Positions 8,982-19,980 of a stretch of 64,000 nucleotides of DNA are shown here, in pieces (positions within the stretch are counted from its first letter, which is position 1; every line of letters starts with the position of its first letter). The notes beneath the pieces are model-generated. The model was not told the origin of the DNA and made no database searches. It worked only from the letters and a program-made list of their open reading frames with translations. The stretch is from Watersipora subatra. Lineage: Eukaryota > Bryozoa > Gymnolaemata > Cheilostomatida > Watersiporidae. The translations under genes and the position numbers were made by a program. The DNA is taken from contig NC_088717.1 in NCBI RefSeq assembly GCF_963576615.1, positions 54,470,526 to 54,534,525 on the forward strand, given 5' to 3'.

Positions 8982-10507
8982 ATGACGATGTTTGATTATC
9001 GGACAACTGAAATAAACAAGGGAGGACAATTAACACCAGCTATGCATGCCTATGGAGCAGTGGGTACAAGGAGACCTATAATCAAGAGGGCTGCCTCTTC
9101 GACGGACCAACACAACAGCATTTCCTCTGGTATATCTCACGCACCATATTCGACCAACCTTCCTCAGTACAGACTGTTTGAGAACACTCAACAACCTCTA
9201 CCTTTCAGTCAATACCAACAGCCCTTGTACAACAGCTATCTACAGCAGATGCCTGCGTACCTACCTGCTCCTCCAGAGCCAGAGCTGAACACACCCTTTA
9301 GTCACAATAACTGGCCAGTTCTCCAGCAACACAACCATGCTGATCGGACTGTCAGCACACCAACAGCAAGACATACAACTTCTCCAAAGATGCTGCCTTC
9401 AACCTCAGTAGACTCGGACACAGTGAGTATACAGTAATCATTATTGCATGGTTTGTTTACAAAGTTGACCCAAGTAGTCATAGATATATGCTGCCAAAAA
9501 TGACCAAAACTAACAAAATATAACTATCTACTTTGATAAAAATCCTTATCATATAAGGCTCTAAGGTATAGGCATATAAGGTAATATTATATTTTAGCAT
9601 TCTCCGAACTCAGTCAACACTCTGGCCTCAGCCGTCCAAGATGTGCAAGTGTCTCCACTGGAAGATCTATCGGCAGAGACAGCAAGAGTTGAGATCAACA
9701 GCAGTGACCGCGATGATGATGAAACAGAACACACAGAAACTCATCCCAACAAGTATCCAGTCGAAATAGAATATCATGAAAATCAGCAATGCGGTTTTAG
9801 ACGTCAGTCCACGAGGTTAGTAGAATATTTAACTAGTTGTCTGTGGTATGTTGAAGTTAGTAGAGCCATGTAATACTGGAGATATGAGAATGTACAGACT
9901 ATTTTGTACACCACTCAAACAGATGTCTATGTTTACAGGTCTGGGCCAAAAATGAAACAGCAACAAAGTACTGTATATGACCGTTTCACAGGACAGAATG
10001 TCCCACAAGTTCACCACACCAAATATTACCAAAAACATCTAGTTAGGCAGGAGACTAACATACGCTTGAAGGTACATGCACCTGGTACAGGCAGTACTCT
10101 CATCATTCGCTTTTGGTATGCTGAGAGAAAGGAAGATGAAGAAGCACACTCTAACATTAAGTTTCCAATTGGAATAGAAAATCAGGAGTTATATCATACT
10201 TTCTGCGGCAGTCACCTAAGGGATGTACAAATGAGCTCTCAACAGAACAGCCATAATGCCTCGGTAAGTAAACATCAAACACAAAACAGTTCATTTACCA
10301 AACAAAATAAAATATAAATCCAATTTTAAGCCATAGCTGTTTATACAACAATGTACCATTGATGTGTTTCAGCATGAGACGATGTCCTTCAGCCCGGTGG
10401 TACCTGTTGAGGATTCCAAGAATGACAATTTTACTATAGTTCACATGGTATCTGATGCCCCTGATGCAGATGAGCCTTGGTTCATAGAACAAGTGAAGCT
10501 ACTGTAG
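8982..10507 (+). CDS. X, copy 1: four-exon gene for a 372-residue protein of unknown family
   Basis: The exons are 8982-9422, 9598-9815, 9939-10263 and 10373-10507. The introns are short (175, 123 and 109 bp), all GT-AG, in phases 0, 2 and 0. Donors are ACA/GTGAGT, GAG/GTTAGT and TCG/GTAAGT; acceptors end TTTTAG, TTACAG and TTTCAG. The joined frame has no stop until TAG at 10505-10507. Residues 1-147 are rich in Pro, Gln, Ser and Asn and look disordered. Exon 2 is acidic (SSDRDDDETEHTE). Exon 3 carries the most folded-looking part (KYYQKHLVRQ, STLIIRFWYAERK), and a related exon occurs alone at 18311-18418. Exon 4 ends WFIEQVKLL. There is no signal peptide or membrane segment. A cytoplasmic or nuclear protein is likely and a transcription-factor-like layout is possible, but no DNA-binding family was recognised. 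A TATA box lies 79 bp upstream. Confidence 0.8.
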
Positions 10508-11458
10508 TGATGCCCGATCAGTAGGTTTATAGTTTAAGCACATGTGTGAATATCTCCCTTGCTTTAGGTGAAAGAATTTGATATTTCTCTTTGGACAATT
10601 GCTGACATCGCTCTGAATTATGGGAAATAAGTTGTGAATTGAATCAAAGGGCTCAACATGAACCAGCATCTCTATACGTCAATCTATTGTGCACATAGAG
10701 CCCTCATCAGTGATTTTTATGGTGTATATTTTTGCAAGTGTCTTACTTGATACAAAAATAACATTATTCAATTAAAAAAAAGGTATGATACTTTATATGA
10801 GATATGTGAAACAAAATTTGGAAGTTTGCTATTGCAACACTATTGCAAGAGCAGTGTTGCAATAGCAATAGTGTTGAAATAATAGTGTTGCAGCACTTAT
10901 AATGTTGCAATATGGGTGTGAGAGTGGAAAGGAAATTTGTAAATTTTTCCAAAGTTTAATCACAATTAAATCAGGGTGAAGAATAATCTCTGTTAGCCTC
11001 CAATTTGAGTTCTTACAACTCCCTTTAGTTATTGAAGTCAATTCACAGAATTTGTTATTTATAGCATTTTAATTGGTTTTTAATTATTGTTAAATACTTG
11101 TAAAGTTTGGTTACGAATTGTTTTTTAAAATAAATTGTTTGTAATATGTTGCTGTAGTCATCATTTTTGTGGCTGTTAGCGTAAAGTGTTCATGCCATTG
11201 GTAGCTAGTGTCTGACACATCAGTGCTAAACATTGAGAGGGCATCAGACATGTCTTTATCCTGATGTCATACTTCTTATAACACTTCTAATAGCTTTGAT
11301 GTCGCAATCAAAGCTAGGTAAAAATGCATTATTATAGAGCTGTGTATTATTAAGTAGATTATTACTATTAATTTATGCTGCGCAACCAAGATTTTGGCGA
11401 AATTGAAAAGAGAAGAAAAGTGACCAAAGCACCAGCCCCATCAGTCTAGCTAAAGTTA
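10508..11458. other. X 3' flank
   Basis: This is non-coding and AT-rich, with AATAAA near 11130 as the clearest candidate polyadenylation signal. It contains the hairpin at 10826-10868. Bases 11340-11450 are the inverted counterpart of 7410-7500. It is repeated in copies 2 and 3. Confidence 0.5.
10826..10868. repeat. Hairpin, 15-bp perfect stem, 13-nt loop
   Basis: TTGCTATTGCAACAC pairs exactly with GTGTTGCAATAGCAA across TATTGCAAGAGCA. It is conserved without change in copies 2 (40031-40073) and 3 (58594-58636), and further ATTGCAACA-like words follow. The stem is short for a microRNA precursor. It may be a structured 3' UTR element or a decayed inverted repeat. Confidence 0.8.
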
Positions 11459-11504
11459 TACCATTATATCATTAAGTATTTAAATACTTAATGATATAAT
11501 GTTA
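11459..11504. repeat. 46-bp palindrome, copy 1 (one mismatched pair)
   Basis: It has the same sequence as the perfect palindrome at 7355-7400, except GTTA for GGTA at the right end. It borders the 3' side of the minus-strand Y exon. Confidence 0.85.
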
Positions 11505-11749
11505 CATCTGTCTGTAAATGGGACACCTTGTAAAAGGGTACCTGCAAAACTTTTTAACTCAAGTGATAAACACAACTTAAATTTGAATGGCTTGTAGGAC
11601 TTGCAGAGTCTGATGAGAACCCTCTTTCCTGTCTTATAGTCATCATACGCTTTCCATTTACACTTCTGACTGTAGTGTATTTCGTATCCATCACAATCAT
11701 TAGCTCTACCTTGTACCAGAGCTCCATCCATCTGACTGTATTTACAACA
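11480..11749 (-). CDS. Y exon (-), copy 1: single fused unit
   Basis: Only one Y unit is present here. It combines the atypical 5' edge of a first unit (GAGAAATTTCTCCG) with the 3' end of a last unit, where KPML is replaced by a longer tail (KPFKFKLCLSLELKSF...) that runs into the palindrome. This is the product expected if unequal crossing-over deleted the middle of a three-unit array like those in copies 2 and 3. The fifth/sixth-cysteine region reads CKSY instead of CKCY, so one of the six cysteines is lost. Expression is doubtful. Confidence 0.45.
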   Translation of the reverse strand, partial: CCKYSQMDGALVQGRANDCDGYEIHYSQKCKWKAYDDYKTGKRVLIRLCKSYKPFKFKLCLSLELKSFAGTLLQGVPFTDRCNIISLSI

Positions 11750-12888
11750 CGGAGAAATTTCTCAGCCTTGCTGTTAATTGGAGGGAGGGGCACAATTACT
11801 GAATATTGTACATGCAACAAATGAGACAACTAAAATGTTAGCCAACATGAGACTCAAACATGACATTCAGGCTAATAGACTGATGCTCTCATTACTTTCT
11901 AAAGCCTTAGATTCGTTGTATCAATGAGGGAATGAAGATTACATTTTACAGAGAAAGTTACAGAAAAAGTGTTTGACCTTAAATTGCTGCATGACAAAAA
12001 AATGTGTCTGTAAATACTTGTCAAAAAATCGGCAAGGCGAATGAATCTACTACGGCTGTACGATGTTTGTACAGTGCCACTGGGTTTAGGAATGTATAGG
12101 GATAATTAGCGAGCAATGATTCTCTTATCCACATGTAGTTCCTGCTCACTGCGACAAGCGAAGAATGTGTCATACTTCATTTCAGAGGGATTTGCAGGAA
12201 CACAACAATAACAACTGATGACAAGGATGTCTGTCAAACCAGACTGACCTTCTAATCATGAAAGTCTGTTGTATGGAGATTGTTGATACTAATGGGATAT
12301 ATCAGGTTTCTACACTGTATATCGCCATGTTTATATCACTAAGTTTGAGCCAATCCGCAAGTTATCCTCATCATAGAAACGGCATAAATCTACAGGCTAA
12401 GCGAGTTTTGCTACTCACAAACCTTTATCGAATTCATCATGCACGTGAATGATAGAAACGGCACGTGCGAATGATGAGTATTAAAATATCATTAAAATAT
12501 CGCGCAAGCTACTCCATTGTAAACATTTTCACACTTCGGAAGTTTTTTTTCTATTTGAGCAGTTCAAATGCGCTAATGTTCCAAATGAATGCTGCTAAGC
12601 CAAGCACGACAAGACTGTTTCGCTTCTTATGGGGTCATTAATTAGCTTAATGATGTAATTGTGTCAAAAGAATCGATCAAATGAAAATAAAACCCAATAA
12701 AAGGCTAAAACATCAGCTACAAGTTTATGTCATTTTTGTCTTTGTAAACTAACCCTGTCCAGAGATATAATCGATTGAATGAGATCATTTTTAAGACACT
12801 CAGATTCGAGCGATGCTTTATTCGTGATGTGTATAGTGATACATATGAAACGAGTCTACGAGCGATAAACATATGACTTTTTCTTTAG
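11750..12888. other. Spacer between Y and W in copy 1
   Basis: Bases 12020-12240 are the inverted partner of 7520-7770. A plus-strand frame at 12258-12452 (64 codons, hydrophobic stretch around AMFISLSLS) is intact in copies 1 and 3 but has CGA-to-TGA in copy 2. It is not supported as a gene. The rest is AT-rich sequence leading to the W promoter. Confidence 0.5.
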
Positions 12889-12916
12889 CCAATCATCAGC
12901 ATGAAATTTTTATATA
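12889..12916 (+). promoter_or_regulatory. CCAAT and TATA elements of W, copy 1
   Basis: AGCCAATCA (CCAAT at 12889-12893) lies 17 bp before TTTATATAGG (TATATA at 12911-12916). The same pair, with the same spacing, occurs before every W copy (42724/42746, 44717/44738 and 61288/61310). Downstream is a conserved leader, TTGTAAAACGCATTGTC, then a sequence containing GAAGATTC (a partial heat-shock-element-like match). Transcription would start near 12940. Confidence 0.75.
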
Positions 12917-13089
12917 GGTGACGATAAATACTATCACTTGTAAAACGCATTGTCTGTGATCTCGAAGATTCTCGTTGTTAGGGAATTTACTCCATTACTA
13001 GGTAGCACATCGACTGAATTAATTGACATCGTAAATTTACTGAATTACTGGAATGACACATTTTATTGACGAACAACAGAATTGTAACA

Positions 13090-13706
13090 ATGCTTCCAGT
13101 TCCAGCAAAGGTGACTCAAAAGTTATCTGAGCAACCTTTAGTAAAAGATTGGAGTAGACAGCCTATGGTCAAAGCTGACAGGCGTCAGCAGCGTTTTGCT
13201 GCAGAGGAAGACAGAATGGAGGTAAATTAACTTAGAGTCTTCTATACTTAAGTAAATGTAATATTTTTATAGTCACAAATACATATACTAATTAATAAAA
13301 TGATAATTCTTTGCTATCTCCAATCATCGTTTCATAGCTTATCTGCCGTTTTACCTAGCTTTAATATTTTTTTCGAATTTTCTTTGGTAAATTAGAGTCA
13401 TGATTACCAATTATTTTCACTCGTAGGAAGTGGGTAAAATCGATTGATCATTGCAAATCTTTAATTTCCATAACCAAAGCTTCGAATCGTTGGCTTGGCT
13501 TGCTTGTGCCTTTATTAAATGTTTATTCGTTTTTAAAATTGCACTCGCAATCTATTTAACTCCCAATTTGGAAGCTGTCAATAGATACGCTATAGAATGA
13601 CATATCTATGAATGACATATATTTATTGCATTTGTTTTACTGATTACAGAATGTTTATGTCGTCCCACCAGCCGAAGAAGCTTTGTCAGTGTGGAAAGTG
13701 CCATAA
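13090..13706 (+). CDS. W, copy 1: two-exon gene for a 62-residue charged protein
   Basis: The exons are 13090-13221 and 13650-13706, with a phase-0 GT-AG intron of 428 bp (GAG/GTAAAT ... TTACAG/AAT). The product starts MLPVPAKVTQK, continues with a basic-acidic stretch (KADRRQQRFAAEEDRME), and ends NVYVVPPAEEALSVWKVP. There is no signal peptide or membrane segment and no recognised family. The ATG is about 150 bp after the predicted transcription start. Comparison with copy 2 suggests a chimera: the first 11 codons match the first W gene there and the rest, including exon 2, matches the second. Conservation of frame and splice sites across copies supports a real gene. Confidence 0.65.
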
Positions 13707-15543
13707 AGGGGAAAGAGAGACTTGAATGTGTGCTGCATAAGCCATGATGTTTTGTTTGAGTTTGTTGCAGTAGATGAATTTGTCTTATTGTATCAGCTAA
13801 TACTATGTGAGTGGCCACAACTTGATGAATATTTTTCATAAAAGCTTTATGCCGAGATGAAAATATTTTTGCTTGTAAAAATTATATAATAAAATAATAT
13901 TGTTGAAGATAATGCAAAACATGATTTGCAGAATATTGTAGTGAATTAAATATATATATAAATATATTCATGAATACATTTACTAATTAATAAAATTATA
14001 ACTTTTTCCTATCACGAATTATGGTTTCATAACATTTTTATCGTTCCGCCTAGCTATCATATTTGCTTCAAATTTTCTTTGGCAGTTTTAGCTAGTAAAT
14101 TAGATTTATGATTAAAACTTATGTTCACTTCTCACTTGTAGAAGGTGAGAAAAATGGATTAATCAATGCTCATCTTTAACTCCCAAAAATAAAGCTTCAA
14201 ATTGTTGGTTTGTCGTACTCCAAAGAGTTATGCAGTTTTTTATGCTTAGATAGATGTTTTTAATAAAAACTGCTGAAATAAAAAACATTTGGCTTGTAGA
14301 AATTATGTAATAAAATGTTGTTGAAGATAATGCAAAACATGATTTGCAGAACATTGAATACATCATAGCCACATTGCCACCTGTGCTAAAATCTTGTCTG
14401 ATAGATGGATTTATTAAGTTTAATCAGAGCTGTATTGACACGTACTTTTGCATAGCTCGACTCAATTCCAACGGGCCAAGTATTAAGAGCTCAAATTTTT
14501 TTATGCTCCACGCTACTAAGTGAAAACAGGTGAGTCCATAAAATGCCAACCAGGTGCAAGAATGGCTTTATTAACCTTTATCCAGAATTGATTGGGTTAA
14601 TTGATTTCAAAAAATTGACGTTGTTTTGCACTCATTATTTTGGTCAACTCATAAAACCATTGTTTTATATTTGAAACAACTAATCAATAGTGACCAGTAA
14701 ATTTTTTTCTACAAATTTCTACACATGACTGTTTAGGGATGCAGTTGGTTTCGCTATATATTCGAACATATTCTTTTCAAAAATGTGACTTGCTTATTTT
14801 ATTTAGTAACTTGTTTCCGGTGTGGGTAACCACTGAGAACTTTGCTGATACAAAGGCCACGATGATATAGGTTTTAACACATCGATTTAATTACTGTAGA
14901 CTGGCAGATTTGTAGTCCGTACTCAAACATTCACACAGCATTTAGAGGAAACTAATATGACAAACTTTTAAATATCCTTATTTGAGGCGTTTGAGACATT
15001 TATAAAATGTATCTGCAGGTAGATTTAAAATTTTATTCTAGCAATCATGAGCAAATAGAAATAAAATATATGCCAATAAAGCCGTGTAGGAATATACTTT
15101 TATTGCAATCGCCGATGTGAATACGAGAGATAGAGATGAACTGTTTCACTATACATACATCATTTTGGGCAGGTCTGGGCAGATCTTTTTTACTGAGCGT
15201 TTTTACCGCAATCAACTTTTGGCGATTTTAATCTTCAAATATCTTGACAATGAGATCGCCTAAAACAACAAACAACATATCAACTCATAGAAAAAATTGA
15301 TATGTTTTGTTAAAATCAACCACAATTGACCCAATCACATATTTAACGGCAAAGTGAAATATAAGATTAATACTTTAATACTTGACCTATGAGCTATTAA
15401 TTAGGGATGTAGTAGAATCTTTTTAGCAAAGCGCTGACGTTTAATGCGCATCGTGTGGATGTTGTTTGAAACACTTAGTTCGCATCATAACTCAACTTGC
15501 GCACAACTCTAAATGTGCATCATGGGCGTCATGGAAACAGTGA
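13707..15543. other. W 3' flank and intergenic DNA
   Basis: AT-rich, no supported gene. Near 13950 an (AT)n stretch marks the joint where copy 1 switches from the second-W-like to the first-W-like flank of copy 2. Small minus-strand frames (13606-13839, 14163-14372) overlap W exon 2 or lack coding features. Confidence 0.5.
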
Positions 15544-15816
15544 CTCCAGTGCATGCATTGTTCCTATGCTGGCAATATTTCAATGCGTCTTTAAAAAAAT
15601 GATCAAGAGGAGACAAATTCTTTATTTTTCGAACACTGTTTCCACAAAGCGCTGGTATATAACACATAGTAAGCTGTAAAGAGATGACATCCAAGTTTAT
15701 GCACAATACTACAGAAAAATGAAAAAATGTCACATGGAATCGTTTTAGGCCACAAAGTAATCCAGTCTCTGGTCTCCAACCTGCAGTCACTCTTTCTCAA
15801 CATAGAGTTTAGTAAT
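15544..15816. repeat. Left arm of a 273-bp inverted duplication
   Basis: This segment holds the last codons and 3' flank of the Z exon. It is repeated as its reverse complement at 20490-20762 with almost no change. Copy 2 has only the left arm. Confidence 0.9.
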
Positions 15817-16137
15817 GAAATAACAGAGCTTGCGTTGCAGGTTGGTCATATGTGGTAAAAAGCCGACAAACCCTACTAACAGAGTTCCACTCACTCCCGT
15901 TCTGTAAGAGAAGAGATTCTCTTTAGCATCATGAATATCAGTAAAGTCAAACTCGGAGTCAGTTTTAATAGAAATCTCTCGCGCTAGCGAATCGATGCGA
16001 GCTTTAATGCCCGGGTCTCTGAGTTTAGTGATAGTGAAACAGTAGGCGTTGACCGGCGAGAGTACGCTGTCATCACACTCGTCACTCAACTCCCGAAACC
16101 TCTTCCAGAACTCTCTATACTTCTCCAGCTGATCCAT
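15787..16137 (-). CDS. Z, copy 1: probable terminal exon, 116+ residues, unknown family
   Basis: The frame from ATG (16135-16137) to TGA (15787-15789) encodes MDQLEKYREFWKRF...KLYVEKE. Reading continues in frame upstream of the ATG for about 10 codons (TGKLYLHRNG) to a possible acceptor (TTATTACAG, near 16170), so this may be the last exon of a longer gene. The start is tentative. The middle is mixed alpha-helical-like; a glycine- and hydrophobic-rich stretch (GVSGTLLVGFVGFLPH) is too short to call a membrane segment with confidence. An AATAAA lies about 170 bp downstream on this strand. The 33-bp minisatellite begins just upstream. Copy 2 has a premature stop. Confidence 0.5.
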   Translation of the reverse strand: MDQLEKYREFWKRFRELSDECDDSVLSPVNAYCFTITKLRDPGIKARIDSLAREISIKTDSEFDFTDIHDAKENLFSYRTGVSGTLLVGFVGFLPHMTNLQRKLCYFITKLYVEKE

Positions 16138-16194
16138 TCCATTACGATGCAGGTAGAGCTTGCCAGTACTGTAATAACTGATTGAGTATTCTGT

Positions 16195-16645
16195 TAGAAA
16201 GTGTAGTACAAGTAAAGTGTACTATTTTAGAAAGTGCAGTACAAGTAAAGTGTGCTATTCTAGAAAGTGTAGCGCGAGCAGAGTGTGCTACATGTATTTG
16301 ACAAAGTGCAGTACAAGTAAAGTGTATTATTTTAGAAAGTGTGGTACAAGTAAAGTGTATTATTTTAGAAAGTGTACTACAAGTAAAGTGTACTATTTTA
16401 GAAAGTGTAGTACAAATACAGTACAGAATGTGTAGTACAAGTAAAATGTACTATTTTAGAAAGTGTAGTACAAGTAAAGTGTACTATTTTAGAAAGTGCA
16501 GTACAAGTAACGTGTGCTATTTTAGATAGTGTAGTAAAAGTAAAGTGTACTATTTTAGAAAGTGCAGTACAAATACAGTACAGAAAGTGTAGTACAAGTA
16601 AAGCGTATTATTTAATAAAGTGTAGCACGAGTAGTGTGCTATTTT
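16195..16645. repeat. 33-bp minisatellite, copy 1
   Basis: About 13 degenerate units of AGAAAGTGTAGTACAAGTAA plus AGTGTACTATTTT; some units are shortened. Each unit contains both GTAGTAC and GTACTA, which can pair. The length is a multiple of three, so frames stay open (FRKCSTSK-type 11-residue repeats); these are not genes. It lies directly 5' of the Z exon. Confidence 0.9.
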
Positions 16646-17926
16646 AGTCATTGTCAATGAAAGGAAATAAAATCCATCAGAATAACGGTTTACGGGTTTT
16701 CTTAAATTTGTCTCTTCATTTAATGACTAATTTTTTTTTAAATTGCAAGCCTTTTCTTATTTATTTATGTCAAACATATGTAACAATTTATTCCTGACAT
16801 GCACACTCGAAGCTTTCAAGACTGTGAGTTTACATGTTGTGCAATTTAGCAAGCAAACTGTTTTCATTACAACAGATTGATCAATTTTGGAAAGTAAAAG
16901 TGCATCATAAACATGCAAGCCTGTTTGATCCAGTTTTGATGACAGATGAAATACTTGAAACTGTTGAAATAATGACATAACATGATTATAACTATTACAT
17001 CAGCCCCTGACTAGAAACCTGGACTTAGCACTTAATCCTTGACACTACGCAACAAATTGATCATTGAATCAATACAAGTACTTTGGAGTTTTGACAGGTA
17101 TTATCACTTGCAATGATTAATAATCACACACAAAAAATATTTTAGACAGAAAACTGATTAACATCTTGCTGGCGTATAACACCCCCCTCACCCCATACCT
17201 CATGTATTTCTTATATGAGGCTCTCCAGCTATTAGCTTATATATTTACGTATGACACCCCCAACCTCTCTATACCCATAATCACCTTTTATATATGTATG
17301 CCATTTGCAGGAGCTTATCAAAATCAGCCATGCATGTGATAGCCTGTAGACAAAGTGATCTGTTGAGCATTTGGACTGTGCTTAGGGCAGCAAGAAATGA
17401 ACTGTGTCTGTTATCCCACCATTCCTACAAACAGACAGACAGCAGCCAACACTGCATGAACTAATCCTTTATGTAATTCTGAATTTAATACTGTTTATGG
17501 TCAGCCCATTGACAAAAGGTTGGTAAGTGTTTAGATAGGCAAATAAACATAAACAATGAGTGTTCTGCTGAGCAGTAAAAGGGTTAAACTCCTGTAACAC
17601 AGGCTATCAAGTGCAGGGAAAACAGACAAGTGTGTATATATACATATTAACAGTGTTGCGAAATTCCAAGACTCAATGTACAGGAATGCCTCACAATCTT
17701 AGACAATAATCTGTCCAAGAAGATCTGTCTAAGAGTCTGGAACCAATTAAATGAGGTATGGCATACTCTCATGGAAATAACTGATCCAACATACACCTAT
17801 GATGGTTTGAACATACCAAGCCCCTGTTGAAAATGAATTAAACTTCTCTGAATTACATTGATTGTGTTGACAGTGTGAGGTAGAGTGAACAACAACTCCA
17901 GGTGTTTTTGTTTGTTCCAGTTTAGG
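16646..17926. other. Intergenic or intronic DNA
   Basis: No supported gene. It has mild AT and CA composition shifts and a small TA/GT microsatellite near 17630. It is highly conserved in copy 2 (47790-49090). Confidence 0.45.
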
Positions 17927-18106
17927 ATGTCTATTCTACTGCTTTTGTTTGTTTGTTTAACATTTCCAGGCGTTCACCCATCATCAGGTCATAACATCGA
18001 CAGTAAGCAAGTAAATATGTTAGCCCCTACGATTAACCGTACAAATTTACAATCAAACAACAATGATACACTAATTTATAAACACCCGGACATAAGATTT
18101 TCTTGA
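17927..18106 (+). CDS. Small frame with signal-peptide-like start (59 residues), copy 1
   Basis: The ATG sits six bases after a possible acceptor (TTTGTTCCAG). The N terminus MSILLLLFVCLTFPGVHP has the form of a secretion signal, followed by a polar Asn-rich chain ending IRFS at TGA 18104-18106. The frame is intact in copy 2 with two changes at the cleavage region. No family was recognised. The two copies are too similar to prove coding constraint, so this is a candidate only. Confidence 0.3.
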   Translation: MSILLLLFVCLTFPGVHPSSGHNIDSKQVNMLAPTINRTNLQSNNNDTLIYKHPDIRFS

Positions 18107-18310
18107 ATGTTGTTTTTCACAAGCAGTAAGATCAAGGGAAAAGGAAATACCGTAGAAGAGCCTTGAACTCAGGTACGATAGCCACACAAATATGACTACT
18201 CAGCTGTAAGCCTTCATAGTGACAGATGTGTTTAATTGATCAAAACTCTAGTGGTTACGCTTGGAAGAGGCAGAAGTCTAAAATGCACAAATAGACCAAC
18301 TATGACCAAC

Positions 18311-18418
18311 CTGATGAGGTCCTTTTGGTAATATTTTATCTGTTGAAGCTGGTTCCTGGTCTCTGATGTCATAGGGTCATATACAAATGCCTTTACCTGC
18401 TTCATCTTTATACCAGAT
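18311..18418 (-). CDS. X-like exon on the opposite strand, copy 1
   Basis: A 108-bp exon bounded by CCGCTGTAG/ and /GTTGGT encodes RSGIKMKQVKAFVYDP...KYYQKDLIR. It aligns with the start of X exon 3 (RSGPKMKQQQSTVYD...KYYQKHLVR) at about half its residues and begins in the same codon phase. In X the exon continues past this point; here a donor follows directly. Flanking exons of this paralogue were not found, so it is a partial gene or an exon relic. Copy 2 has the same exon. Confidence 0.55.
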
Positions 18419-19980
18419 CTACAGCGGAAACATAATTGGTGAGTGAGAACATGTGAGTGAAGGAATGAGTGTTTCAATGTGTTTCCACGCTTCAAATAGG
18501 TACCGACCAGCATCCGATGATCACAGTAAGCTTAGTTGCGTGTCAATTGAGTGACTCCCTTAAATTTAAGAGTGGCTTGCACTGCGTAAAGAACTGGCTA
18601 CACAATTGTTCTTAAGCTGAAATAAGCGCAGCACGAATTGTTGACGAGGGACAGAATATACAATCACGAGAATGAAAATGAGTAGAGCTAACATTAGTAA
18701 TCCTTTGCCATGAATAAATTAACAGTTCCTTTCAACATGCCTTTTTGTATTTTATAAGCATCTATATATATATATATATATATTTTACTCATATCTAAAT
18801 ACCGAATACAAATAATGTTCAGCAAAAATTATCTATTGTATTTATTATAAAGACATGCTACATTGTAATACAAAAAATGTGTTTTTTTATTTTGTGTATT
18901 TAGGATAGTATGTTGTCAAGAAGAAAACTTTCCTTCAGTAGTTTTGATAAAATCTCACTATGACAACGTTTGACCAGTAGTGTGGAAATATCTATTTGTT
19001 GAGAAAGGACGAATATCAGGTTATTATTTCCTGTTGTTTAGTAAAATGAGTATGAGATACTTATTTTAGCGAACAGCAGGGGGTAATAAGCTAATACTGG
19101 TAAGATCTCTTACAGCAGACAGTTTCTGAAAAATGCTGCATGATAATTTCACCCACACAGACAGCTCATATTGACCAAAACTGGAAATGCAGAACTTTTA
19201 CAACTTTGGCCCTTCAAAAAAGAGGTATAGTTATATTCACCACCAACATAGATCTTAATACTAATATCATTGTGTGTACATTGTTATTGTATTGGCATAC
19301 GCTATTGCATTGCCACACCATTGCTTGGTGTATGCACCACTACTACCACTACCACACTACTAAGAGGTGAATAATTGCAGGTTCCTTTTTTTTGAGGCAT
19401 CAGATTAAGTGTAACTTCTCAGAAACCGACTAAGTGATAATAACAGTAATAGAAAAATTTAAAAATACTAGGAAACTTTTTAAACTTAAAAACACTATAT
19501 ATTCAAAGTATGTTTAAAAAAAATTAACTTTAAGATAATAATATGAAATTTACAAATTCATATTATAGACTTCTAAATTTATAAAAACTTTATAAATGTA
19601 ATAATTATTTATTGAATATAAGAGAGTAAGGAATAGCTGATGCTTATAATCTTACACGATAGTACAGAAAAAGAAGACTGTAATGATGTTTGTTCTAAAA
19701 TGTGAAACCAATCACGAATCAGAAACTCGTTGGATTCGAAGAAAAGATATGCAAGCAAATACACATAGCGAGTGCTGTAATGAACTTTCGTAAAACACGT
19801 GTGTAACAAACTCAATACTCGCATGTTAAGGAAAGGAAATTGCGCATGTTAATATACTGGATTCATATTAGAATAAACATTAAAATAAAAATAAGCAATA
19901 TTTATACAAACAAAAGTGTTTTAAATAGATCTGTTTGAAGATTTAAGTTAAAATTAAAAGAACTAACGTAAAAGTCGTAA
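18419..19980. other. Intergenic DNA
   Basis: AT-rich with a (TA)n run at 18762-18782. No supported gene. Near 19338 the copy-1 sequence is uninterrupted where copy 2 carries a 315-bp insertion (50506-50820). Confidence 0.5.

Noticed and set aside
8982..10507. X as a p53, Runt, Rel or STAT family member
   Set aside because: The layout recalls a transcription factor, but none of the conserved motifs of these families could be identified.
12258..12452. 64-codon frame with hydrophobic middle
   Set aside because: Broken by a stop in copy 2; no promoter, splice or homology support.
16217..16529. FRKCSTSK-repeat frames in the 33-bp minisatellite
   Set aside because: By-product of a repeat length divisible by three; units carry indels that break the frame.
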